Assembly: GCA_026398735.1 (NCBI GenBank)
Contig: JAPLSH010000019.1
Coordinates: 227,825-291,824 of the forward strand
DNA length: 64,000 bases
Direction of reading: 5' to 3'
DNA from: Pseudomonadota bacterium
GTDB taxonomy: Bacteria > Pseudomonadota > Gammaproteobacteria > Steroidobacterales > Steroidobacteraceae
Shown: in pieces, positions 27,836 through 37,190 of the stretch
Position numbering within the stretch: position 1 is the stretch's first letter
How the letters are laid out: each line of letters starts with the position of its first letter
Program-made: the position numbers and the translations under genes
The notes under the pieces: model-generated
Database searches by the model: none
The model's input: only the letters and a program-made list of their open reading frames with translations
What the model was told of the DNA's origin: nothing

Positions 27836-30800
27836 CACAGCTGCCGGCTATGCCGAGCTGCAGTGCCTCTCTAACTTCACTTTTCTGCGCGGTGCATCGC
27901 ATCCACACGAATTGATCGAGCAGGCGCATGCGCTCGGTTATGCCGCTTTGGCGATTACAGACGAGTGTTCTGTGGCCGGAGTGGTGCGCGCGCATGTGGC
28001 GGCCAAGCCGCTGGGCTTCAAGCTGATCGTCGGTTCCTCGTTCACCTTGCAATGCGGCACACGCTTGGTGCTGTTGTCAGTCAACCGTCGCGGCTATGGG
28101 CAGTTGTGTCGCTTGATTACCCGTGGTCGCCGTGCTGCCAGCAAAGGCAGCTATCAGCTGACCTGCAGCGACGTGCAAGAGCTGCTGCAACCGCTGCCCG
28201 GGGCCACAACGGACTGCCTGGCAATTTGGTTGCCAGATGATGCTGCGCAGTCGCAGCAGGCGCAGTGGTTGTGCGAGTTGTTTGCCGGCGCGTTGTGGTT
28301 GGGCGTGTCGCTGCTCTGTGATGGTCAGGATCGAAGCCGCAGACAGCAGCTGACTGTGCTGGCCGCTGCACTGGGCCTCGACTGTGTGGCGTGTGGCGAT
28401 GTGCACATGCATGCGCGCGAGCGACGGCAACTGCAGGATGCACTGACGGCAGTGCGCCACAGCGTGCCGTTGACGCAAGCCGGTTGGCGCTTGCACCCCA
28501 ATGGTGAGCGTCATCTGCGTGCAGTGGCAGTGCTACAGCGTCTGTATCCGCCGCAGTGGCTGCAGAGCAGTTGCGACATCGCTGCGCGGTGCAGCTTTTC
28601 GCTGGACGAGCTGCGCTATCAGTATCCACGCGAGATTGTGCCCGAGGGTCACGATGCCGCCAGTTGGTTGCGGCATCTGGTGTGGGCCGGTGCTGCAGAG
28701 CGGTGGCCGCAGGTGGTGCCTGACGCAGTGCGTGTGCAGATCGAACATGAACTGGCGTTGATCAATGAGCTGGCTTATGAGCCGTACTTTCTTACCGTGC
28801 ATGATGTGGTGCGCTTTGCGCGCAGCGTCGGCATCTTGTGCCAGGGTCGCGGCTCGGCGGCCAACTCGGTGGTCTGTTATTGCCTGGCCATCACCTCGGT
28901 CGATCCGGTGCGTATGAGGATGCTGTTTGAGCGCTTCATTTCGCGTGAGCGTGCTGAGCCACCTGACATCGACGTCGACTTTGAGCACGAGCGGCGCGAA
29001 GAAGTCATCCAGTACATCTACCGCAAATATGGTCGTGATCGAGCTGCGCTGACGGGTGTGGTTATCAGCTACCGGCCGCGCAGTGCGCTGCGTGACATGG
29101 CGATGGTGTTGGGTTTTGAGGCCACTACTGCTGCACAGTTGGCTGCTGGGCTGCGCTGGAATAAAGACGGCGAGCCAGACAGTCAGCGTGCCGGACAATA
29201 TGGCATCGACCTGCAAGATGTGGCTGTGCAACGACTGTTGGCTCTGAGCATGCAGGTGCAGGGGTTTCCGCGCCATCTATCGCAGCATGTCGGCGGCTTT
29301 GTCATTGCCCGAGATCTGCTTGAGGAACTGGTGCCGGTTGAGAATGCTGCGATGCCAGATCGCACTGTCATTCAGTGGGATAAAGATGATTTGGATGATC
29401 TGGGCTTGGTCAAAGTGGATGTGTTGGCCTTGGGCATGTTGGCGGCAATACGTCGCTGTTTCGCGCTAGTGTCGGGTTTCAGTGGCGAGCCGTCGCTGAC
29501 ATTGGCCAGTGTGCCGGCCGAAGATCCGCAGGTGTACGACATGCTGTGTCGTGCCGATAGCGTGGGCGTGTTTCAGATCGAGTCACGGGCGCAGATGGCG
29601 ATGCTGCCGCGGCTGCGACCTCGCTGCTATTACGATTTGGTCATCGAGGTGGCGATCGTGAGGCCTGGGCCTATTCAGGGCGACATGGTCCATCCTTATC
29701 TGCGTCGTCGTGGCGGACTTGAACCGGTCAGCTATCCCAGTGCTGCCGTCGAAGGCGTGTTGTCGCGCACGCTGGGCATTCCCATCTTTCAAGAACAGGT
29801 CATGCAACTGGCTATCGTGGCTGCCGGTTTCTCGGCCGGTGAGTCTGATCAACTGCGCCGTGCGATGGCGGCCTGGAAGCGGCGCGGTGGACTGGGTGGT
29901 TTTGAATCACGACTTATCGATGGCATGCGCGAGCGCGGTTATGACGAAGGCTTTGCGCGGCAGATCTTCAATCAAATACAAGGCTTCGGTGAATATGGCT
30001 TCCCTGAGTCGCATGCGGCCAGCTTTGCGTTGCTGGTGTATGTGTCGGCTTGGCTCAAGTGTCATCACCCTGCAGCCTTTACAGCGGCACTGCTCAACAG
30101 TCTGCCGATGGGATTCTATGCGCCGGCACAGCTGGTGCGTGATGCGCGTGCCCACGATGTTGAGGTGCGTGCCGTGGATGTGACATGCAGCGAACTCGAC
30201 AGCACTCTGGAGCAGCGCAGTGATGGCGCTGCGGCGCTACGTCTTGGGCTGGGCCTGATCAAGTCGCTGGGTGATGCTGCGGCGCGGCGCATTGTTGCCG
30301 CGCGTGTGCAGTCAGCCTTTATGGGTGTGCAGGATCTGGGCGAGCGTGCTGTGCTGGATCGTGGCGAGCTTGAAGCGCTGGCAGCAGCCGGTGCGTTGGC
30401 TGCGCTTGGTGGCCATCGACACCGTGCGTTCTGGGATGTGGCGGGCTTTCGTCAAGCCCTGCCTACGGCCCCTACACCCGATGACAGTGCGGTGGTGCCG
30501 CTGTTGCGACGCCCGACTGAGGGGCAGGACATCGTGGCCGATTACGCATCACTTGGATTGACACTGGGGCGCCATCCAGTGGCTTTGCTGCGTCAGCGCT
30601 TATCCGCTGCCGGCATGGTGTCAGCCGCAGATTTGCAGACGCTACCGGCTGGCGCGCTGCTACGTGTGGCGGGCATTGTGGTCAATCGGCAGCGGCCGGC
30701 CAGTGCCAGCGGCGTCACGTTTGTCACGCTGGAGGACGAGACCGGCAACGTCAGCGTGATCGTATGGCGGCGAGTGGGTGAGCAACAGCGTCTGGCGCTG

Positions 30801-30935
30801 CTGGAGTCACGGCTGCTGGAGGTGCGGGGTCAGTTGCAGCGCGAGGCTGGCGTGATCCATCTGGTCGCCCAGCGCCTGATTGACCGCAGCCGTCTGCTCG
30901 GCCACCTGATGCCAGCGTCGCGGGACTTTCGTTGA
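27819..30935 (+). CDS. dnaE2: Error-prone DNA polymerase DnaE2
   Basis: 1038-residue C-family polymerase. It begins at the PHP domain (Y-A-E-L-Q-C-L-S-N-F-T-F-L-R-G-A-S-H-P), then the polymerase core with P-P-D-I-D-V-D-F-E-H-E-R-R-E-E-V holding the metal-binding Asp residues, and a C-terminal OB domain. The short length and lack of a tau-binding tail fit DnaE2 rather than replicative DnaE1. The ATG at 27819 lies within imuB; the frame extends further up but without homology. It is the last gene of the lexA operon and overlaps the opposite-strand oxidoreductase by 129 bp. Confidence 0.95.
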   Translation: MVPSADTAAGYAELQCLSNFTFLRGASHPHELIEQAHALGYAALAITDECSVAGVVRAHVAAKPLGFKLIVGSSFTLQCGTRLVLLSVNRRGYGQLCRLITRGRRAASKGSYQLTCSDVQELLQPLPGATTDCLAIWLPDDAAQSQQAQWLCELFAGALWLGVSLLCDGQDRSRRQQLTVLAAALGLDCVACGDVHMHARERRQLQDALTAVRHSVPLTQAGWRLHPNGERHLRAVAVLQRLYPPQWLQSSCDIAARCSFSLDELRYQYPREIVPEGHDAASWLRHLVWAGAAERWPQVVPDAVRVQIEHELALINELAYEPYFLTVHDVVRFARSVGILCQGRGSAANSVVCYCLAITSVDPVRMRMLFERFISRERAEPPDIDVDFEHERREEVIQYIYRKYGRDRAALTGVVISYRPRSALRDMAMVLGFEATTAAQLAAGLRWNKDGEPDSQRAGQYGIDLQDVAVQRLLALSMQVQGFPRHLSQHVGGFVIARDLLEELVPVENAAMPDRTVIQWDKDDLDDLGLVKVDVLALGMLAAIRRCFALVSGFSGEPSLTLASVPAEDPQVYDMLCRADSVGVFQIESRAQMAMLPRLRPRCYYDLVIEVAIVRPGPIQGDMVHPYLRRRGGLEPVSYPSAAVEGVLSRTLGIPIFQEQVMQLAIVAAGFSAGESDQLRRAMAAWKRRGGLGGFESRLIDGMRERGYDEGFARQIFNQIQGFGEYGFPESHAASFALLVYVSAWLKCHHPAAFTAALLNSLPMGFYAPAQLVRDARAHDVEVRAVDVTCSELDSTLEQRSDGAAALRLGLGLIKSLGDAAARRIVAARVQSAFMGVQDLGERAVLDRGELEALAAAGALAALGGHRHRAFWDVAGFRQALPTAPTPDDSAVVPLLRRPTEGQDIVADYASLGLTLGRHPVALLRQRLSAAGMVSAADLQTLPAGALLRVAGIVVNRQRPASASGVTFVTLEDETGNVSVIVWRRVGEQQRLALLESRLLEVRGQLQREAGVIHLVAQRLIDRSRLLGHLMPASRDFR

Positions 30936-31430
30936 GGTGCGCGTTTCAAAATGATCCAGCGCTGCCAGTGCGCTGGCGATGGCGTCTTCATGAAAGCCAT
31001 AGCGCCAATAGGCACCGCAAAAATAGGTGCGTTGCCGGCCATTGACCTCGCCGTGCAGCTGTTGCGCTGCCAGACCTGCCGGTGTGTACAGCGGATGCGC
31101 ATAGCGCAGGCGACGCAGCACCTTGGCAGGGTCGATATCGGCGGAGCGGTTTAGCGACACACAAAAACGTTCCGGGCCCTGTAATCCCTGCAGCACATTC
31201 ATGTCATAGGTCAGCGTTGCTGCTGCAGGTCGCGCCGGATCGTGCGACTCATCGGCAAGGTGATAGTTCCAGGCCGCGCGTGCCAACTGTCGTCGCGGCA
31301 GCATGCGCGTGTCGGTGTGCAGCAGCACGTCGCTGTCCTGATAGGCAATGGCGCCCAGCGTGTCGACTTCCAGTTGCGACGGATCGGCCAGCAACGCCAG
31401 AGCCTGGTCGCTGTGGCAAGCGATGAACAC
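30807..31430 (-). pseudogene. FAD-dependent amine oxidase-like protein, C-terminal fragment
   Basis: 207 residues that continue the oxidoreductase after a frame break: F-I-A-C-H-S-D-Q-A-L-A-L-L, T-Y-D-M-N-V-L-Q-G-L and Y-F-C-G-A-Y-W-R-Y-G-F-H-E-D-A are typical C-terminal motifs of the COG2907-type family, often found with cyclopropane-fatty-acid synthase and DUF1365 genes. Judged against the family, about 33 residues between Y-V-Q-Q-L-T-R-A and F-D-Q-V-F-I-A are missing at 31431-31434, together with a frameshift. No ribosome-binding site precedes the GTG at 31430, so separate expression is unlikely. The 3' end overlaps dnaE2 by 129 bp. Confidence 0.78.
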
Positions 31431-31434
31431 TTGG

Positions 31435-32100
31435 TCAAAGCGCTCGGGTCAACTGCTGCACATACTCGCGCGAACCGCCGCTGATAGTGCGCCACTGCGG
31501 CCGATTGTTGACCGACAGCATGCCGTGGTTGTGAAAAAACCGAACAAAGCTGTGGGCCGGAAAGTCGAGCATGCGCACCGGGTCAGTGGACCAGATGGCT
31601 GCACCCATGGGCACGATGTACCAATCGATAAATTCGCGTGCATAGCCGTGCAAGGACAGGTAACGGCCCAGGGTAATTTCGGTATCGGCATCGGCTGCCA
31701 GCAGTGCCAGTGCCTCGCGATTGAATCGCACAATGCCGCTGACCATGCGCCAGAACGCCGGGCGCACCAAGTTGCTGCGCTGTGCAAACAGGCTGTTGAG
31801 CGTGTTGCCGTTGTACTCAAGCCCTGTGCGATCGCAGCGCACCGAGAAACTCATATGGCTGGCCTGAGTTGGCACGCCCAATGAACTCAGCATGGCGGTG
31901 AAATGCGGGTAGGTCAGCTCGTTGTAAACGATAAAGCCGGTATCGATCGACCAGCGGCGATCGCCGAGCTCGATATCGTGTGTATGGCTATGCCCGCCGA
32001 CATGGCTGCCAGCCTCAAATACCTGTACGTCATGCTGATGCTGCAAATGGTGCGCAATGACGTTTCCGGCTACGCCTGAGCCGATGACCGCAATCTTCAT
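31435..32100 (-). pseudogene. FAD-dependent amine oxidase-like protein, N-terminal fragment
   Basis: 221 residues with the dinucleotide-binding motif G-S-G-V-A-G at the start, E-A-G-S-H-V-G-G-H-S-H-T (FAD ribose/pyrophosphate contacts), D-T-G-F-I-V-Y-N and the W-Y-I-V-P-M-G-A-A-I-W-S region. It stops with TGA after L-T-R-A-L, in the middle of the FAD domain, so by itself it is unlikely to be a working enzyme. The remainder is in another frame downstream. The physiological role of the family is not settled. Confidence 0.8.
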
Positions 32101-32115
32101 GCGCCGGCGCCTGGG

Positions 32116-32391
32116 TCAGTCGCTCGACTTGCCACGTGACGGCTTGTCGTCGAGCCCGATGTCGTAATCCTCGACATCGCTAATGAGCGCGCGGATGCGC
32201 TTTTTTTCCTGCAACTCTTCGAGCCGTCGCCAAGCAGGGTCGCCCACGATCTTGGTGCCACGCTTGCGCGAGAGCTCCAGATCTTTGTTGGCGCGCTCGA
32301 GATCCTGGTCTTGGTTGTCAGCTGAAAGATCGTCGACATCCTGATCATCGAAATCATCTGTTTCCGGCTTCTCGCTCATGACTCTGCTCAT
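32116..32391 (-). CDS. Small acidic conserved protein (PA3496-like)
   Basis: 91 residues, strongly acidic N-terminal half (runs of D with Q/N), then a basic segment and W-R-R-L-E-E-L-Q-E-K-K-R-I-R-A-L-I...Y-D-I-G-L. The second half resembles small proteins of the PA3496 type described as putative envelope-integrity factors; that name is a family label only. An alternative ATG at 32379 gives 87 residues. It lies between gspF and the broken oxidoreductase on the same strand. Confidence 0.6.
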   Translation of the reverse strand: MSRVMSEKPETDDFDDQDVDDLSADNQDQDLERANKDLELSRKRGTKIVGDPAWRRLEELQEKKRIRALISDVEDYDIGLDDKPSRGKSSD

Positions 32392-32444
32392 GAAGGGTTA
32401 ATGGGGTCGCTGCGACTGTTGTCTGCAGCGGGCTGATATATACC

Positions 32445-33659
32445 TCAGCTAATCAGCGAATTCATCTCAAAGATTGGCAATAGCATCGCAAACACGATGC
32501 CCATGACGACCAGACCCATCGCCACGATCATTAACGGCCCCAACAGGCCCACCATGGCCGTCATGACGCCGTCGAGTTCCCGCTCTTGACTTTGAGCGGC
32601 ACGCTCCAACATGGATTCAAGTTCACCGCTGGATTCACCGCTGGATATCAGGTGAATCATCATCGGGGGGAACAGCCGGCTATGGGCCAGCGAGCGGCCG
32701 ATCGGGGCTCCCTCGCGGACCCGCTGTGCGGCAAATTCCACTGCATCGCGCATCGGCAGGTTGGTGACCACAGCGCCTGCGATACGCAGAGCTTCCAGTA
32801 CCGGCACTGCACTGCCGGTGAGAATGGACAGGGTGCGAGTAAAACGCGCAGTGTTGAAACCGCGCGCCAGCCTGCCAACCAGCGGCAGTCGCAGTTGCAA
32901 GCTGTGCCAACGGCGTAGTGTCTGCGGGTCTTTGAGGGCCCGCCACAGCCCGAAAGACAGCAGCGCCAGTCCCAGCAGTAGCCACAGGCCATAGCTGCGC
33001 AGAAAGCCGCTGCTGGCCACCAGCATGCGGGTGATCAGCGGCAGCCGGGCATGGTTGGATTCGAACACGTCGACCACTTTGGGAACCACGTAGACCAGCA
33101 GCATCGACACGATGCCCGAACACAGCACCGTCAGCACAATGGGGTAGAGCAGGGCGCCCATGAGCTTTTGGCGGATCTGCTCGCGGCCCTCGGTATAGTC
33201 GGCGAGCCTTTCAAGTACGCGGTCCAGGTGCCCGGATTGTTCGCCGGCAGCCACCGTGGCGCGGTAGATCTCTGGAAACACGCGCGGAAAAGCTTCCAGT
33301 CCCGACGCCAGCGGGTGACCTTCCAGCACGCGTGCACGCACGCCCAGCAGCACCGCTTGCACCCGTGGCTTTTCGGATTGTTGAGATACCGCCAGCAGCG
33401 ATTCTTCCAAGGGCAGTGCCGCGCGCACTAGCGTGGCCAATTGCCGCGTCAGCAGCGACAGGTCTGATGCAGAGACGCCACCGCCGGGCAGCAAGCGCAG
33501 GCCAGGCCGTGACTCGTGTCGTGACACTTCGGTAACGGTGACCGGCAGCAGTCCGCGCTCGCGCAACAAGCCGCGCACATGGCGCGCAGTATCGCCCTCC
33601 ATCACGCTGCGTTGCTGTTTGCCTGCCGCATCGAGTGCGGTGTATTCGAAAGCGGCCAT
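32445..33659 (-). CDS. gspF: Type II secretion inner-membrane platform protein GspF
   Basis: 404 residues, the family length. Two T2SS-F domains (about 70-195 and 270-395) each followed by hydrophobic segments; M-A-A-F-E-Y-T-A-L-D-A-A-G-K at the start and a C-terminal V-M-G-I-V-F-A-M-L-L-P-I-F are characteristic. GspF anchors the GspE ATPase and pseudopilus assembly in the inner membrane. Last of four gsp genes; gspG-K, L, M do not follow. Confidence 0.94.
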   Translation of the reverse strand: MAAFEYTALDAAGKQQRSVMEGDTARHVRGLLRERGLLPVTVTEVSRHESRPGLRLLPGGGVSASDLSLLTRQLATLVRAALPLEESLLAVSQQSEKPRVQAVLLGVRARVLEGHPLASGLEAFPRVFPEIYRATVAAGEQSGHLDRVLERLADYTEGREQIRQKLMGALLYPIVLTVLCSGIVSMLLVYVVPKVVDVFESNHARLPLITRMLVASSGFLRSYGLWLLLGLALLSFGLWRALKDPQTLRRWHSLQLRLPLVGRLARGFNTARFTRTLSILTGSAVPVLEALRIAGAVVTNLPMRDAVEFAAQRVREGAPIGRSLAHSRLFPPMMIHLISSGESSGELESMLERAAQSQERELDGVMTAMVGLLGPLMIVAMGLVVMGIVFAMLLPIFEMNSLIS

Positions 33660-33666
33660 ATCCGCT

Positions 33667-35145
33667 TCAGTCCTCGCGCGTCACGCGAAGCACTTCCTCG
33701 AGCGTGGTCTTACCTGCCAGCACTTTCTGGCGGCCGTCGTCACGTATCGAGGCAGTGAGTGTGCGCGCATAGTGTTCCATGTCGTGCTCGGCCGCGCCGT
33801 CATGAATCATCGCGCGCAGCGTGTCGTCTATGGCCACTAATTCATAAATACCCATGCGGCCGCGATAGCCACCGGTGGCACCGGCCTTGTATAGCGTGGG
33901 CGTCTCTTCACTGTCAGCCACGTTGAGCAGTCGCCGTTCATAGTCGCTTGCTGGTGCCGCCACGCGCGTGGCCGGGTCGATCACGCGCACCAGTCGCTGT
34001 GCCACTACACCAATGAGGGTGGATGACAATAGAAACGGCTCAATACCCATGTCACGCAGGCGGGTAATTGCGCCGACGGCGGTATTGGTGTGCAAGGTAG
34101 AAAGCACCAAGTGCCCTGTGAGGCTGGCTTGCACTGCTATTCGAGCGGTTTCAACGTCGCGGATTTCGCCCACCATCACCACATCGGGGTCCTGACGCAG
34201 GATCGCCCGCAGTCCACGCGCAAAGCTCATGTCGACCTTGGTGTTGACCTGGGTCTGACCAATGCCGTCGAGGTTGTACTCAATCGGGTCTTCCACCGTC
34301 ATGATGTTGCGACTGTCGTCGTTGAGACGCTCCAGTGCCGAATACAGCGTGGTGGTCTTGCCCGACCCGGTAGGACCCGTCACCAGGATGATGCCGTGAG
34401 GCTTATGGATCAATTCGTCCACACCGTGCATGACCACCGGGTCCATGCCCAGCGCTTCCAGATGCAGTCGGCCGGCTTGCTTGTCCAGAATGCGCAGCAC
34501 CACGCGCTCACCATGCCCGGCAGGGATAGTGGATACGCGGACATCTACAGCGCGGCCTGCAATGCGCAAGCTGATACGACCATCCTGGGGCAGACGCTTT
34601 TCGGCGATGTCTAGCTTGGACATGACTTTGATGCGCGATACCACCAGTGGCGCAACCGCACGGCGTGACTGCAACACCTCACGCAGCACTCCATCGACAC
34701 GAAACCGCACGACCAGTCGATTCTCGAAGGGCTCGACGTGGATGTCAGAGGCGTTTTCCTTCAGTGCCTGAGTGAGCAGCGCATTGATGAGGCGAATGAT
34801 GGGCGCGTCGTCGTCACTTTCGAGCAGGTCGGCCTGTTCTGGAAGATCCAAGGCCAGATCCGCCAGATCAGTGGTCTCTTCCAATCCTTCAACGCCGCGC
34901 AGCATGGCACCGCCGGTCTCGTAGGTAACGCGCAGCAAGCGATCAAACGTTGGTTCGTCAACACGCTCGCAGTGCAGCGGCAGCCCCATGATCCGCCTTA
35001 CTTCGGCTATGGCCGTGGGCGTTACGTCGTTGCGGCAGGCGCAGTGCGCAATACCCTGCTGAACGCCGCTGACCAAGATGCCGTGGCGCCGCGCAAAGGC
35101 AAACCCTGGGCCTGAAACGGCCTGCGGCGCGGCAACACTGCTCAA
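33667..35145 (-). CDS. gspE: Type II secretion ATPase GspE
   Basis: 492 residues. Walker A G-P-T-G-S-G-K-T at 257-264, Asp box and Walker B (D-P-D-V-V-M-V-G-E-I-R-D), His box (L-S-T-L-H-T-N). The segment where most GspE proteins carry a four-Cys zinc module (between R-L-V-R-V and G-Y-R-G-R-M-G-I-Y-E-L) contains no cysteine here. It powers pseudopilus growth for protein export across the outer membrane. The start overlaps the gspD stop (ATGA type), 7 bp to gspF. Confidence 0.94.
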   Translation of the reverse strand: MSSVAAPQAVSGPGFAFARRHGILVSGVQQGIAHCACRNDVTPTAIAEVRRIMGLPLHCERVDEPTFDRLLRVTYETGGAMLRGVEGLEETTDLADLALDLPEQADLLESDDDAPIIRLINALLTQALKENASDIHVEPFENRLVVRFRVDGVLREVLQSRRAVAPLVVSRIKVMSKLDIAEKRLPQDGRISLRIAGRAVDVRVSTIPAGHGERVVLRILDKQAGRLHLEALGMDPVVMHGVDELIHKPHGIILVTGPTGSGKTTTLYSALERLNDDSRNIMTVEDPIEYNLDGIGQTQVNTKVDMSFARGLRAILRQDPDVVMVGEIRDVETARIAVQASLTGHLVLSTLHTNTAVGAITRLRDMGIEPFLLSSTLIGVVAQRLVRVIDPATRVAAPASDYERRLLNVADSEETPTLYKAGATGGYRGRMGIYELVAIDDTLRAMIHDGAAEHDMEHYARTLTASIRDDGRQKVLAGKTTLEEVLRVTRED

Positions 35146-37190
35146 GGGGTGGCGTCCTTGGTCGGCTGTGCCAGTGCGCCCGGCGGCGGCGGCGGCGCGA
35201 CCGGCAGCAGCGGCGGAGCTTCGGTTGGCAACAGGGGGAAGTCGGCACTGTCACGCTGGTTCACACGCTGCTGCTCGCTGCGGATGATGTTGTACTTGGC
35301 GTTGGTCTCCATCGAAGTCTGCATGCCATCGCGCAGGATCTTGGGACGGATGAACACCATGAGGTTGGATTTCTGGTGCTTGGCGTTGCGTGACTTGAAG
35401 GCCTCACCCAACAGCGGTATGCGCCCCAGAAAGGGCACGCGCGATTCACCATCAATAGTGCTGTCGCGAATCAAGCCGCCCAGCACTACAATTCCCTGAT
35501 CCTCGATCATCACGTGCGTATTGATGACACGCTTGTTGGTGATCAGGCTGTTGGCATCGCCGGCAGTACCCGACAGCTCCGAGCTCTCGAGTTGAATCTT
35601 GAGCATCACCGCATCGCCCTCGTTGATCTGCGGGGTGATCTTGAGGATGGTGCCCACTTCCTGACGCTGCACGGTGGTGAACGGGTTGACCGTGCCGCTG
35701 CTGGTGCTGGTGCTGTTGGTGTATTGGCCGGTGATGAACGGCACTTCCTGGGCTACCTTGAGCTCGGTCTCTTGATTGTCCATGGTGGTTGCCGACGGCG
35801 TGGCAATAACGTTGGTGTTGGCGTCCGAACGCAGCGCCCGCAACATCGCAGCAAAGTTCACGCCCGAGCTGGCAACACGCCCTATGCCAAAAGTGGTGCC
35901 CAGCGGCGCGGCGGTGGCAGTGGTTGGGCTGCTGACTGCACGTGCTAGATCAATGATCGATACGGGGTTGCCATTGGCAGAGCCGACTGGAGAGACAAAG
36001 CCGCCGGCTGGCACTGTCGCACTGCCATCGTTGGACCAAATGGCCCAGTTGACACCCAGATCTGCGGCCTTGTCGACGCGCACGTCAACGATGATGGCCT
36101 CCACCAGCACTTGCGCGCGGCGGATATCCAGCCGGTCAATGATGGACATGATGGCGCGCATGGCTTTGGGCGGTGCGGTGATCACCAGCGAGTTGGTGTT
36201 GGCATCGGCCCAGATGTTGGTGTTGCGATCTGCAGCCGCAGCGCTGCCAGCCGCACCACCGCCGCTGGTGGGGCTGGTGCTGGTCAGTTGCTCTTTGAGC
36301 TTTGGGGCAATTTTTTCGGCCGCTGCATAGCGCAGATAGCGCACCTGCGTGTCACCACCGTTTTCGGTGGGTGTATCCAGATGGGCGATCAGTGTGGATA
36401 CGCGCAGGCGCTGCGCGCTCTCGCCGCTGACCAGCACGCTGTTGGAGCGCTCGTCTGCCACCACTTTGGGCGCGGCCACGCCGCCATCGGCATTGGGCTG
36501 GGCCGTCAACAGGTTGGACAGCGTGCGCACCAAGTCGCTGGCTGTGGAGTTTTGCAGAGTGATTACATCAATGCCGTTGTCGCTGGACTGGTCGACTCGC
36601 GCGATGATTTTCATGATGCGCGCCACGTTGCTGGCACGGTCAGAGATGATCAGTGTGTTGCTGCCCGGTACTGAGGCCAGATGCCCGTACTGCGCAACAA
36701 ACGGTCGCAGCAGTTGCGACATTTGTGCCGCATTGGTGTTCTTGACGGTCAGTACCTGAGTGACCATTTCATCCGAACTGCTGTTGACGCGTGATGGCAG
36801 GTCGCTGGCTGCCATGGTGCGCACATTGGCGTCCGGGATGATCTTGATAACGTTGCCGGCTGGCACGGCCACAAATCCGTTGACCTGAAGAATCGATAAA
36901 AAGGCTTCGTAAAAATCGGCCGTCGTCATGGGTGACGATGAGATCAGGTTTACCTGCGCGCGTACGCGCGGATCAATGACGAAATTGCGACCGGTAGCGG
37001 CACTGACCGCCTCGGCCACTTGCGTAAGATCTGCATCTTTAAAATTGGTGGTGATGCGCTGCGTTGCTGAGGGCCCTGCTGCCGGCGCTGGGGCTTGCCA
37101 GCCGGCGCACAGCACCGCAACCATCGCCGCTATCAAGCCGGAGCGCGCAGCCGGGAGACGCCCAGCAGCGCGGGATATGTGTTCGGTCAT
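35142..37190 (-). CDS. gspD: Type II secretion secretin GspD
   Basis: 682 residues. Signal peptide (cleavage around residue 38), N0-N3 domains (I-T-T-N-F-K-D-A-D-L-T-Q-V-A-E-A-V at the start of N0), then the secretin core with V-P-F-I-T-G-Q and G-I-V-V-L-G-G-L-I-R-D and a C-terminal P-F-L-G-R-I-P-L-L-G. A Gly/Ser/Ala-rich insert lies in N3 near residue 315. It ends with a Pro-rich tail. The secretin forms the outer-membrane channel. Overlaps gspC and gspE by 4 bp each. Confidence 0.95.
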   Translation of the reverse strand: MTEHISRAAGRLPAARSGLIAAMVAVLCAGWQAPAPAAGPSATQRITTNFKDADLTQVAEAVSAATGRNFVIDPRVRAQVNLISSSPMTTADFYEAFLSILQVNGFVAVPAGNVIKIIPDANVRTMAASDLPSRVNSSSDEMVTQVLTVKNTNAAQMSQLLRPFVAQYGHLASVPGSNTLIISDRASNVARIMKIIARVDQSSDNGIDVITLQNSTASDLVRTLSNLLTAQPNADGGVAAPKVVADERSNSVLVSGESAQRLRVSTLIAHLDTPTENGGDTQVRYLRYAAAEKIAPKLKEQLTSTSPTSGGGAAGSAAAADRNTNIWADANTNSLVITAPPKAMRAIMSIIDRLDIRRAQVLVEAIIVDVRVDKAADLGVNWAIWSNDGSATVPAGGFVSPVGSANGNPVSIIDLARAVSSPTTATAAPLGTTFGIGRVASSGVNFAAMLRALRSDANTNVIATPSATTMDNQETELKVAQEVPFITGQYTNSTSTSSGTVNPFTTVQRQEVGTILKITPQINEGDAVMLKIQLESSELSGTAGDANSLITNKRVINTHVMIEDQGIVVLGGLIRDSTIDGESRVPFLGRIPLLGEAFKSRNAKHQKSNLMVFIRPKILRDGMQTSMETNAKYNIIRSEQQRVNQRDSADFPLLPTEAPPLLPVAPPPPPGALAQPTKDATP

